Assembly (NCBI GenBank): GCA_903924715.1
Contig: CAIYCP010000706.1
Span: 1-26,893 of the forward strand
Direction of reading: 5' to 3'
Length of the DNA stretch: 26,893 bases
Origin: an uncultured beta proteobacterium
Lineage (GTDB): Bacteria > Pseudomonadota > Gammaproteobacteria > Burkholderiales > Burkholderiaceae_B
Positions 1 through 6,909 of this stretch are shown one piece after another. Both the position numbers and the translations under genes were made by a program. How positions within the stretch are numbered: position 1 is the first letter of the stretch; each line of letters starts with the position of its first letter. The notes under the pieces were generated by a model. It was not told the origin of the DNA. It saw only the letters and a program-made list of their open reading frames with translations, and made no database searches.

Positions 1-1161
1 CATGATGTTGATGGTTTCGCCGAGCATGTGCAAGGCAATGAGCGAAGTAAAAATTGAGAGCGGGATCGATACTGCGATGATAGTCGTCGTGCGCCAGTTG
101 CCTAAGAACAGGAGCAGCATGATGGCGGTTAATGCGCCTGCAATCAAGGCTTCATGAATGACGCTCGCAATGGCGTCTTTCACAAAAATTGACTGGTCTG
201 ACACGAGTTTGACCTCGATGCCGTCGGGCAGCAAGGGCAAGAGCGTAGGCAGTTTGATTTTTAAGGCGTTGACAACATCAAGTGTTGATGCGCCACCGTT
301 TTTGAGTGCCGTCAGCAACAGGCCCCGTTTGCCGTCTTGGCGCACGATATTGATTTGTGGTGAAAACCCGTCGCGAATGTGCGCAACTTCTCGCATAAAA
401 GTTGTGACGCCGTTACTTGTTTTGACGGGTATGTCGTTGAGTCCAGCAATACTTGGGGGTGAGGCATTCATTGAAATACCAAATTCGGTATCTCCGATTT
501 TTGCGGTGCCCGAGGGCAGGGTCAGGTTTTGAGTCGTGATGGCGTTCACGATGTCAGACGAAGAAAGGCCTTTAGCGAGCAAGGCCTGAGGGTCAATATC
601 GACCGATACTGCCCGCACTTTGCCGCCATAGGGAAACGGCATCGCAACGCCAGGTACAGTAATCAGTTGTGGGCGCAAAATATTAAGCGCCGCGTCAAAG
701 AGTTCTTTTTCAGCCAGCACGTTGCTTGACATCCCAACCTGTACGACTGGGATTGAAGAGGCTGTGTACTTGATCACCAGTGGCGGGGTAGCGCCTGGTG
801 GCATTTGCCGCACGATCGCCGTCGCTGAGGCAACAACCTGCGCAATGGCTGTTTGAATATTGACGTTGGGTTGAAAGAAAATTTTGATGATTGCAATGCC
901 GCCGAGCGAACGTGATTCAATATGTTCGATGTCGCTGACGGTGGTTGTGAGTGAGCGCTCGTGGGACTGTGTGATGCGATAGCCCATTTGCTGGGCGGAT
1001 AAGCCGTTGTAGCTCCAGATCACGCTGATGACTGGAATATTAATCTCAGGTAGCACATCTACCGGAGTGCGCATCACCGCAAAAGGCGTTGAGAGCAGGA
1101 TGAGAATCGCCATCACGATAAACGTGTACGGTTTTTCTAACGCTGTTCTAACAATCCACAT
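1..1161 (-). CDS. RND efflux permease, N-terminal part (3' end outside window)
   Basis: An open frame of 387 codons runs from an ATG at 1161 to the left edge with no stop, so the C-terminal part of a protein normally over 1000 residues lies outside. The start reads MWIVRTALEKPYTFIVMAIL, a typical first membrane segment of inner-membrane RND pumps. A long periplasmic porter-domain stretch follows, with the family patterns VDVLPEINIPV near residue 35, SDIEHIES near 80 and RQMPPGATPP near 120. The second membrane segment (IMLLLFLGNW) begins near residue 345. The proton-relay aspartates of TM4 are not in view. No membrane fusion protein is encoded upstream, so partner genes would have to be to the left. 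No good Shine-Dalgarno precedes the ATG. Family assignment is firm; the substrate cannot be told. Confidence 0.9.
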   Translation of the reverse strand, partial: MWIVRTALEKPYTFIVMAILILLSTPFAVMRTPVDVLPEINIPVISVIWSYNGLSAQQMGYRITQSHERSLTTTVSDIEHIESRSLGGIAIIKIFFQPNVNIQTAIAQVVASATAIVRQMPPGATPPLVIKYTASSIPVVQVGMSSNVLAEKELFDAALNILRPQLITVPGVAMPFPYGGKVRAVSVDIDPQALLAKGLSSSDIVNAITTQNLTLPSGTAKIGDTEFGISMNASPPSIAGLNDIPVKTSNGVTTFMREVAHIRDGFSPQINIVRQDGKRGLLLTALKNGGASTLDVVNALKIKLPTLLPLLPDGIEVKLVSDQSIFVKDAIASVIHEALIAGALTAIMLLLFLGNWRTTTIIAVSIPLSIFTSLIALHMLGETINIM

Positions 1162-1430
1162 TGAAAATGACCAGAGCTAAGCTATTTAATTATCAAAATT
1201 TTGCAGACAAAACAAAGCCGGACCAAGTGAAAAATAGGTGTTTTCCACTAGTCTTTAAAGTCCGTGAGTATAGAGTAAGCGGGCGCTCGCCGATAGATGT
1301 ATTTAGCGTCGCGCCCTAGGCAAAGGCGTTTCAATGTGTTTCACCAAGTGGGTGCGAAGACCTAGCGCGTTTTAAAGATGTGCTGAAATCAAAAGATAAG
1401 CATAACTTAGTAAATAAAGAGCCGGATTCG
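1162..1430. other. Intergenic region between acyl-CoA ligase and RND gene
   Basis: About 270 non-coding bases separate two genes on the same (minus) strand. That is much wider than the gaps in the neighbouring operon, so the RND gene probably has its own promoter here. An AT-rich stretch at about 1185-1216 contains a minus-strand GATAAT (1194 to 1189) that could serve as a -10 box, but no convincing -35 box stands at the right distance. I see no RNA gene and no strong terminator hairpin behind the ligase gene. Confidence 0.4.
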
Positions 1431-2867
1431 TTACTTTCTGCGGTCAAGCAGGCGTTTAACCTTCGAGCTTTGTGAGGTCAGGGTGTATTGATCGAGATCC
1501 CCCTTGTTGACGGGTGTGATTTGCACCTTGAGGCTCAGGACCTCTTTCATGCGTCGTTCAAGTTCTTCACGCAAGGCCGCGCGGTCTACCTGAGGGTCAA
1601 TGATTTCAACCCAAACATCCATGTGATCGGTTGCCGCTTCGCCCACGCGATCAACAAAACAAAAGTATTCGCCATTCAGACGTTTGTCTTCAAGTACGGC
1701 GGCGCCAACGGCCTCGGGAAACACATTGACCCCCCGCAACTTCACCATATTGTCGTTGCGTCCGAAAATACGTTTCAAGCGGCGTGACGTATTACCGCAG
1801 GGGCAGGCGGTGGTGTGAAAGGCCGAAATATCATTGACGTTAAAGCGAATCTGCGGCGCACCGTACTTGTAAAGGGTGGTGATGTAGGTCGTGCCTTTTT
1901 CGCCATCCGGCAACATTTTTCCGGTCTCAGGGTCAGCCATTTCTAGGATGAAAGCGTCTTCCATGACGTGCATGCCCGTTTGGTGTTCGCACTCGGCGGC
2001 AAGCATGCCACTTTCGTGTGTGCCGTACATGTCAAAGGCTTTTGCACCCCAGAGGTCTTCGAGGATTTCGCGATTTTCCATGCCTAGATGGGTGCCAAGC
2101 AAACGGATGCCTAAAGATTTTGGATCGATACCGAGCTCATCACGCGCAACGATGGCCATATGGCGCAGGTAGGCAGGGAAGCCCAAAATCACCTTGATGC
2201 CCCAGGCCTTGATGATTTCGATCTGTCGGCGGGTGGGTGTGTTGGCGCCGCTGCCCGTCATCACAGGCACTGCGCCGGTGTAGCGCCATAGGGCTTCGCG
2301 TGGAGCCATGCCGCCATTGCCCAGACCAAGTGAAAGGGTGACTAGCACCATGTCGCCGGGCTTGATCCCATGCATGGCCATACGGCGCCCGCCCAAGATC
2401 GCCATCGTCTCGCGATCTTGTGGTGAGTACAGCATTGGGCGAGGTAGCCCGGTGGTGCCGCCACTTGTTTGCAACACGAGCGGCATGTGTTTTCCGCTTT
2501 CAGGCGAAATCCCCATGAAGTCACCAAACGGTGGGTTGCGGTCAATGCTTTTACGGATGTCGTTGACGTCGTAGACGGGGATCTTGGTCAAATCATCCAG
2601 GCATCGAATGTCTTGTGGCACCAGGCCATGCTCTGTCCAGTGACGTTTAAAAAATTCGATTTCCCAACCCCGCGCAACCGTCTTTAAGAATCGTTGTTCT
2701 TGAAGCGCGCGCATTTCGTCGCGTGAAAGTTTTGCCGTGGTGTGAAAGTAGGTGGGTGGGGGCGGATAGTCGCGCCACAGTTGTTCAAAATCAAGTGATC
2801 GAAAGTACCAAGGTACAAAGTCAGGTGAGTCAGGTGAGTTGGTCGTGGGTGTCGTTGTTGGATTCAT
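1431..2867 (-). CDS. PaaK-like phenylacetate/aryl-CoA ligase family (adenylate-forming) protein
   Basis: The 478-residue protein belongs to the ANL (adenylate-forming) superfamily, closest in pattern to phenylacetate-CoA ligase. It would activate a carboxylic acid with ATP and load it onto CoA in the cytoplasm. Visible motifs are the phosphate loop TSGGTTGLPRP (134-144), MYGTHESG (280-287) at the adenylate site, the RFNVND segment (341-346), and the hinge and C-terminal core GRNDNMVKLRGVNVFP (369-384). A CPCG pair (Cys355, Cys357) just before the hinge is common in PaaK proteins. Length is usual, apart from a Thr/Pro-rich N-terminal tail. It is the last gene of the operon with the SDR protein (27-bp gap) and the amidohydrolase, which suggests breakdown of an aromatic or cyclic acid. 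The substrate is unknown. The ATG lacks a clear Shine-Dalgarno. Confidence 0.85.
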   Translation of the reverse strand: MNPTTTPTTNSPDSPDFVPWYFRSLDFEQLWRDYPPPPTYFHTTAKLSRDEMRALQEQRFLKTVARGWEIEFFKRHWTEHGLVPQDIRCLDDLTKIPVYDVNDIRKSIDRNPPFGDFMGISPESGKHMPLVLQTSGGTTGLPRPMLYSPQDRETMAILGGRRMAMHGIKPGDMVLVTLSLGLGNGGMAPREALWRYTGAVPVMTGSGANTPTRRQIEIIKAWGIKVILGFPAYLRHMAIVARDELGIDPKSLGIRLLGTHLGMENREILEDLWGAKAFDMYGTHESGMLAAECEHQTGMHVMEDAFILEMADPETGKMLPDGEKGTTYITTLYKYGAPQIRFNVNDISAFHTTACPCGNTSRRLKRIFGRNDNMVKLRGVNVFPEAVGAAVLEDKRLNGEYFCFVDRVGEAATDHMDVWVEIIDPQVDRAALREELERRMKEVLSLKVQITPVNKGDLDQYTLTSQSSKVKRLLDRRK

Positions 2868-2894
2868 ATTTTTGTTTGTCTGAAATGTTTAGAG

Positions 2895-3680
2895 TTAGAG
2901 CAGGCTGCCGAGTCGACCGCCATCGATGTGCTGTACGGTGCCTGTCATATAAGCACCCCAGGGCGAACATAAAAACGCGACCAGACCCGCGATTTCGTTC
3001 GGTTCACCGACACGTCCCATCGGGATCAGTTTGGTAATTTGCGCGAGTTGCTCTTGTTCAAGTGCACCTGGCGTTCCGCTGCCAAAGACCGTGGCGAGTC
3101 GCCCCGTTGCAATGCGACCAGGGCAAATCGTGTTGATGGTGACACCCTCAGAGGCGATTTCTAACGAGAGCGTCTTTGCATAACCTAGCACGCCTGCCCA
3201 TGTTGCCACGGATAAACCAAAACGCGCGATCGGTTGAATGGCAGACAGCGCAGTAATGTTGATGATGCGACCCCACTGGTGTTGACGCATTGAGGGTAGC
3301 GCGCCGCGTGTCAGACGTATGACGCTCATCAAGTTTTGTTCGACGGCCTTTTGCCAAGCGACATCGTCAAAACTTTCAAGCTCACCGAGTGGCGGTGCAC
3401 CATCGTTATTAATCAAAATATCAATACGTTTGAATTCACGCAAGGCTTGAGAAATAATTCTTTCGCAATCAACGCCCTTGCGGATATCTGCTGAAATCGC
3501 AAAGGTTTTTGCCCCTGTTTGTTCAGTAATTTTTTGACAAGCCTCAAGCAGCGGCTCTTCTTTGCGCGCCACCATAGCGACCGTTGCACCCTCTGCGGCC
3601 AAGAGATGTGCAATGGCGTAGCCGATGCCTTGACTTGCTCCGCCAACAACGGCGATTTTTCCAGTCAGTGATAAATCCAT
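2895..3680 (-). CDS. SDR-fold protein (FabG-like) lacking the usual Ser-Tyr-Lys catalytic residues
   Basis: At 261 residues this has normal short-chain dehydrogenase/reductase length. The nucleotide-binding signature is GGASQGIG (13-20), NNDGAPPLG (91-99) stands for the NNAG motif, and Asn116 (EQNLMSV) is kept. When aligned by eye on FabG, the catalytic positions do not match: Ser becomes Ala144 (with Thr143 beside it), Tyr becomes Ser157 and Lys becomes Trp161, in the stretch LSVATWAGVLG. A subgroup of BKR-like SDR proteins without the canonical tetrad is known, and this resembles it, so the loss may be old. Any oxidoreductase role is therefore uncertain. Its ATG shares one base with the amidohydrolase TAA stop (TAATG), so the two are translationally coupled. 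The C-terminal TGTVQHIDGGR segment is typical of the fold. Confidence 0.85.
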   Translation of the reverse strand: MDLSLTGKIAVVGGASQGIGYAIAHLLAAEGATVAMVARKEEPLLEACQKITEQTGAKTFAISADIRKGVDCERIISQALREFKRIDILINNDGAPPLGELESFDDVAWQKAVEQNLMSVIRLTRGALPSMRQHQWGRIINITALSAIQPIARFGLSVATWAGVLGYAKTLSLEIASEGVTINTICPGRIATGRLATVFGSGTPGALEQEQLAQITKLIPMGRVGEPNEIAGLVAFLCSPWGAYMTGTVQHIDGGRLGSLL

Positions 3681-4543
3681 TAGCTTGACTCTTTGATGCC
3701 AAACAGACGCTCAGCATTGCGATGAAAGACACGCTCAAGAATATCGTCGGTGTAGCCCAGGTCTTTCCAGTCCTGTACCAAACGCTCATAGCGAAACAAT
3801 GGATAGTCAGCCCCAAACATCACGCGATCTTTTAAGCGCGAGCGAATTTCTTTTTTAAAGGGGTCGGTAAAGTATTTAGGTGACCAGCCATGCACTTCGC
3901 TCCAGACGTTGGGCTTATGGATCATGATTGAAATCATGTCATCTTGCCAGGGCCAGGCGGGGCGACCACTAATAATTCGTAGGTCTGGAAAGTCGATGGC
4001 GAGTTCGTCGATATAGCGCGGATGGCAAAGATCGAGCTTGATGCCGGCACCGCCTCGTAAGCCCGCACCCGCGCCGGTGTGACCCACCAGCACTAAAGCA
4101 GGCCGATTGTGGGCTTGCAGCACTTCATAGATGGGATGATAGATTGGGTCGCTGGCCGCAAAGCCTGTGCCAGAACCCGAGACACAAAATCCGACAAAGC
4201 CTTTGCTGGCTTGAATGCAGCGCTCGAGTTCGTCCGCGGCGGCTTGACCTAAGCGCGGATCCATCTGAAGCCAATTGCCAAAAATACAGTCTGAGAATTT
4301 CGCTTGCGTTTCGATTGCATAGTCGTGCAGTGGTTTAACTTCTTCAATAGACAAATTTTTGGTAAAGCCAAAATCTAAAATGGTTTTCACCTGATTGGCG
4401 CGCAGGTAGGCGGCCATTTGTTCTTCGGTGTCGTATTTGGGGGTTGAGTTCCAGGTGCTTTTTTGCTGCGCTAACGCGTCAGACGAGCGTAGTACGTAGC
4501 CACGCTCTGTGCCCCAGTGTGAATGTAGGTCAACGATACGCAT
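3680..4543 (-). CDS. Amidohydrolase-2 (ACMSD-like) family metal-dependent hydrolase or decarboxylase
   Basis: The 287-residue protein has the TIM-barrel amidohydrolase-2 pattern. DLHSHWG carries the metal-binding His7-x-His9, VLVGHTG gives His154, and MFGADYPLF holds Asp246. Relatives hydrolyse or decarboxylate cyclic and aromatic acids such as ACMS and gamma-resorcylate. In the segment IISGRPAWPWQDD (190-202), a place where some relatives have a metal-binding His reads Arg; this may be a trait of its own subfamily. It is the first gene of the operon. A strong Shine-Dalgarno (AGGAGA) lies a few bases before the ATG, and a good promoter lies 22 bases upstream. With the SDR-fold protein and the CoA ligase it suggests a peripheral catabolic route, substrate unknown. 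Confidence 0.8.
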   Translation of the reverse strand: MRIVDLHSHWGTERGYVLRSSDALAQQKSTWNSTPKYDTEEQMAAYLRANQVKTILDFGFTKNLSIEEVKPLHDYAIETQAKFSDCIFGNWLQMDPRLGQAAADELERCIQASKGFVGFCVSGSGTGFAASDPIYHPIYEVLQAHNRPALVLVGHTGAGAGLRGGAGIKLDLCHPRYIDELAIDFPDLRIISGRPAWPWQDDMISIMIHKPNVWSEVHGWSPKYFTDPFKKEIRSRLKDRVMFGADYPLFRYERLVQDWKDLGYTDDILERVFHRNAERLFGIKESS

Positions 4544-4564
4544 AGAGTCTCCTAATTGCCTTCG

Positions 4565-4593
4565 ATAGTAGAAACTTGCCTGCGTGCTGTCAA
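4565..4593 (-). promoter_or_regulatory. Sigma-70-type promoter of the amidohydrolase/SDR/CoA-ligase operon
   Basis: On the minus strand a perfect TTGACA (4593-4588) is followed by a 17-base spacer and TACTAT (4570-4565), four of six matches to the -10 consensus. The predicted start of transcription is about 15 bases before the ATG at 4543, leaving a short leader with the strong Shine-Dalgarno. This is the clearest sigma-70 promoter in the window. Confidence 0.7.
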
Positions 4594-4599
4594 CGCAGG
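4579..4599. promoter_or_regulatory. 21-bp palindrome over the -35 box, likely repressor operator
   Basis: The arms CCTGCGT (4579-4585) and ACGCAGG (4593-4599) are perfect reverse complements around a 7-base centre. The -35 box of the minus-strand promoter lies inside the palindrome, so a bound dimer would block RNA polymerase. It sits between two divergent operons and might also affect the dioxygenase operon. The regulator is not encoded in this window. The size suits TetR, GntR or MarR families, but the sequence alone does not decide. Confidence 0.6.
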
Positions 4600-4709
4600 T
4601 TCGTCGCGTACGCTGTTTTGCAAGACACTACGCGGCGATCCTTGCTAAGCTTGGGGCGTAGACGTTGGCCTACACAAATGGATCCAGACTGGATCAAAGA
4701 GACGAACGA

Positions 4710-5282
4710 ATGAAAAACCAAAAATTACTCACCTTTGTGCATGATCTGGGCGTGCTAGTTCAGCGTGAGTCGGGTGAACCTGAGTTGTTAAAACAAGGTG
4801 CTGGATTGCTCGCGACCTTGATTGAACACGATGATTGGTTGCCAGAGCAATTTACCGTGCCGCATCCTGAGTTTTATCGGCAATATTTACTGTATGCCGA
4901 TCCCCAAGAGCGTTTTTCGGTGGTGAGCTTTGTGTGGGGGGCGGGGCAGAAAACGCCGGTGCACGACCACATGACCTGGGGCTTGATCGGAATGCTGCGG
5001 GGCCAAGAGATTGATACGCATTACTTTAAGCAAGCCGATGGCAGCTATTTGCGGGGTGAGAGTCATGTCTTGGCACCGGGAAACGTTTGTAGTGTTTCGC
5101 CTGCGACGCATGATGTGCATGAAGTCGCAAATTTTTATCCTGACAAGACCTCCATCAGTATCCATGTGTACGGTGGCAATATTGGTCGGATTAGTCGCCA
5201 TGTGTTTGATGCGACGACCGGCGCTGAAAAAACCTTTATCTCTGGGTACAACAATGATGTTGTGCCCAATCTCTGGAGCTGA
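4710..5282 (+). CDS. Gln-type thiol dioxygenase, probably 3-mercaptopropionate dioxygenase (CDO family)
   Basis: A 190-residue cupin of the cysteine dioxygenase family, a mononuclear non-heme iron enzyme that adds O2 to a thiol to give a sulfinate. The iron ligands are His85 and His87 (PVHDHMTW) and His137 (HDVHEV). The SISIHVYGG segment gives the Ser150-x-His152-x-Tyr154 triad. The residue aligned with substrate-binding Arg60 of mammalian CDO is Gln58 (FYRQYLL). In bacteria Gln here marks 3-mercaptopropionate dioxygenases, as opposed to Arg-type cysteine dioxygenases. The mammalian Cys-Tyr cross-link cysteine is a Gly here. I chose the ATG at 4710, preceded by AAAGAGA, over an in-frame TTG at 4665 that would add 15 unfamiliar residues. 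The stop shares its last base with the start of the rhodanese gene (TGATG). Confidence 0.85.
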   Translation: MKNQKLLTFVHDLGVLVQRESGEPELLKQGAGLLATLIEHDDWLPEQFTVPHPEFYRQYLLYADPQERFSVVSFVWGAGQKTPVHDHMTWGLIGMLRGQEIDTHYFKQADGSYLRGESHVLAPGNVCSVSPATHDVHEVANFYPDKTSISIHVYGGNIGRISRHVFDATTGAEKTFISGYNNDVVPNLWS

Positions 5283-6904
5283 TGATTGTGATGAAGCCTA
5301 GTCCAGTTCAACAAGTACAACTGTGCAGCTATAACGACGTACGTAGCGCCTTGCTTGAAAAACGTGAAATCGCGTTTTTAGACGTGCGCGAAGAAGATCC
5401 GCACGCGCAGTCGCACCCCTTATTTGCCGCAAATTTTCCGTTATCCCGCGTTGAACTCGAAGCGTATGCCAAGTTGCCGCGCCGCGATGTGCAAATCGTG
5501 ACGCTGGATGAGGGCGATTGCGATCTGCTTGATTCAGACGCAATGTTCGCTGCACAGCGTTTAGTGTCTTTGGGCTTCACCGCGGTCGCGGTGTTTGAAG
5601 GGGGCGTGCGCGCCTGGAAGGCGGCGGGCGGTGAATTGTTTCGGGATGTGAACGTGCCAAGTAAGTCGTTTGGTGAACTGGTCGAAGCTAAAAAACATAC
5701 GCCCTCGATTTCGGCGCCAGAAGTCAAAGCCTTGATTGATCAAAAGGCAGATGTGGTAATTGTTGATGCCCGTCGTTTTGATGAGTACAACACCATGAGT
5801 ATCCCAACGGCAACGAGTTGCCCCGGTGCTGAGTTGGTGTTGCGGATCGCAGAGTTGGCCCCAAGACCCGAAACACAAGTGATTGTGAATTGCGCAGGTC
5901 GCACCCGCAGCATTATTGGCACGCAGTCGTTGATTAACGCGGGGATCCCTAACAAAGTGTCGGCGCTACGTAACGGCACGATTGGTTGGACGCTTGCTGG
6001 GCAGGCGCTAGATCGTGGTGAGACCCGCAAATTCAAAGAAGTGTCTGAGCAAACCACCGTGACGGCCTCGACACGCGCCCGCGCTGTGGCCGACCGTGCG
6101 GGTGTCGGGCGCGTGGCGTGGGCCGAAGCAAAAACTTGGGCTGTGCAACAAACGCGTACAACATATTTTTTTGATATCCGCACGCCAGAAGAATACGTGC
6201 TCGGCCATCTGCCGGGATTTCGGTCGGCACCTGGTGGTCAGTTGGTGCAAGAGACTGAAATGATGTCACCCGTGCGCGGTGCGCGGATTGTCCTCGTGGA
6301 TACGGATGGTGTGCGTGCGAATATGACGGCGTCATGGTTGGCTCAAATGGCATGGGAAGTCTATGTGCTCACCGACGTTTCGCTAGATGCGTTTACAGAA
6401 ACCGGAGCGTGGGTGGCCGCGTACCCTTCGATGCCTGTGGTGAAGCACATTGGCGTGAATGACTTGGCGGCAGGTTTGGCGGCTAAACAGTTTACGGTGC
6501 TAGATCTAAGCAAGCATGCACAATATGTGCAGGGACATATTCCGGGAGCAAACTACGTGTTGCGCTCGCAGTTTAAACAGGCAGTGAAGCGTCTGCCACA
6601 GGCGCCTGGTTATGTGCTAGTTTGCCCCGATGGTTTGCTGTCATGTTTTGCTTTTGCAGAGATCGCTGCACACTTAGCAGTACCGGTTTCGGTACTGAGT
6701 GGTGGGACTCAAGCCTGGAAAGCCGCTGGTCAGCTGCTTGAGAAAGGTGCAGCCGTATTGTTGTCAGAGCCGATTGATCGTTACAAGCGGCCGTACGAGG
6801 GTACGGATGCACCACGTGAAGCGATGCAGGCTTATCTGGATTGGGAGTTTGGCCTAGTGGCGCAGCTCGGTGTCGACGGCACGCATCACTTTGAGGTGGT
6901 GTAG
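5282..6904 (+). CDS. Four-domain rhodanese-like sulfurtransferase
   Basis: The 540-residue protein holds four consecutive rhodanese-homology domains, roughly 10-120, 140-250, 275-375 and 388-490, plus a C-terminal tail. A candidate persulfide-forming Cys stands in the active loop only in domain 2 (VNCAGRTRS, Cys204) and domain 4 (LVCPDGLLS, Cys448). Domain 1 (TLDEGDCDLLD) and domain 3 (LVDTDGVRA) lack it and are probably structural. Each domain ends with the usual GG-x-x-AWKAAG or similar turn. It probably handles the sulfane sulfur or sulfinate sulfur released after the upstream dioxygenase, an inference from coupling by a one-base overlap. The exact start is uncertain: GGAG at 5275-5278 stands 3 bases from the ATG at 5282, 9 from an in-frame GTG at 5288 and 12 from an ATG at 5291. 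Confidence 0.85.
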   Translation: MIVMKPSPVQQVQLCSYNDVRSALLEKREIAFLDVREEDPHAQSHPLFAANFPLSRVELEAYAKLPRRDVQIVTLDEGDCDLLDSDAMFAAQRLVSLGFTAVAVFEGGVRAWKAAGGELFRDVNVPSKSFGELVEAKKHTPSISAPEVKALIDQKADVVIVDARRFDEYNTMSIPTATSCPGAELVLRIAELAPRPETQVIVNCAGRTRSIIGTQSLINAGIPNKVSALRNGTIGWTLAGQALDRGETRKFKEVSEQTTVTASTRARAVADRAGVGRVAWAEAKTWAVQQTRTTYFFDIRTPEEYVLGHLPGFRSAPGGQLVQETEMMSPVRGARIVLVDTDGVRANMTASWLAQMAWEVYVLTDVSLDAFTETGAWVAAYPSMPVVKHIGVNDLAAGLAAKQFTVLDLSKHAQYVQGHIPGANYVLRSQFKQAVKRLPQAPGYVLVCPDGLLSCFAFAEIAAHLAVPVSVLSGGTQAWKAAGQLLEKGAAVLLSEPIDRYKRPYEGTDAPREAMQAYLDWEFGLVAQLGVDGTHHFEVV

Positions 6905-6909
6905 CGCGT

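Noticed and set aside
158..729. Two plus-strand open frames of 124 and 66 codons
   Set aside because: They lie opposite the RND permease frame, which shows strong family likeness over its whole length. They have no recognisable domain.
4665..4709. Upstream TTG start for the thiol dioxygenase
   Set aside because: The added 15 residues are not family-like, and the ATG at 4710 has a better ribosome site and gives the usual length.
4710..5282. Plain cysteine dioxygenase
   Set aside because: The Arg60-equivalent is Gln58, the marker of 3-mercaptopropionate-type enzymes.
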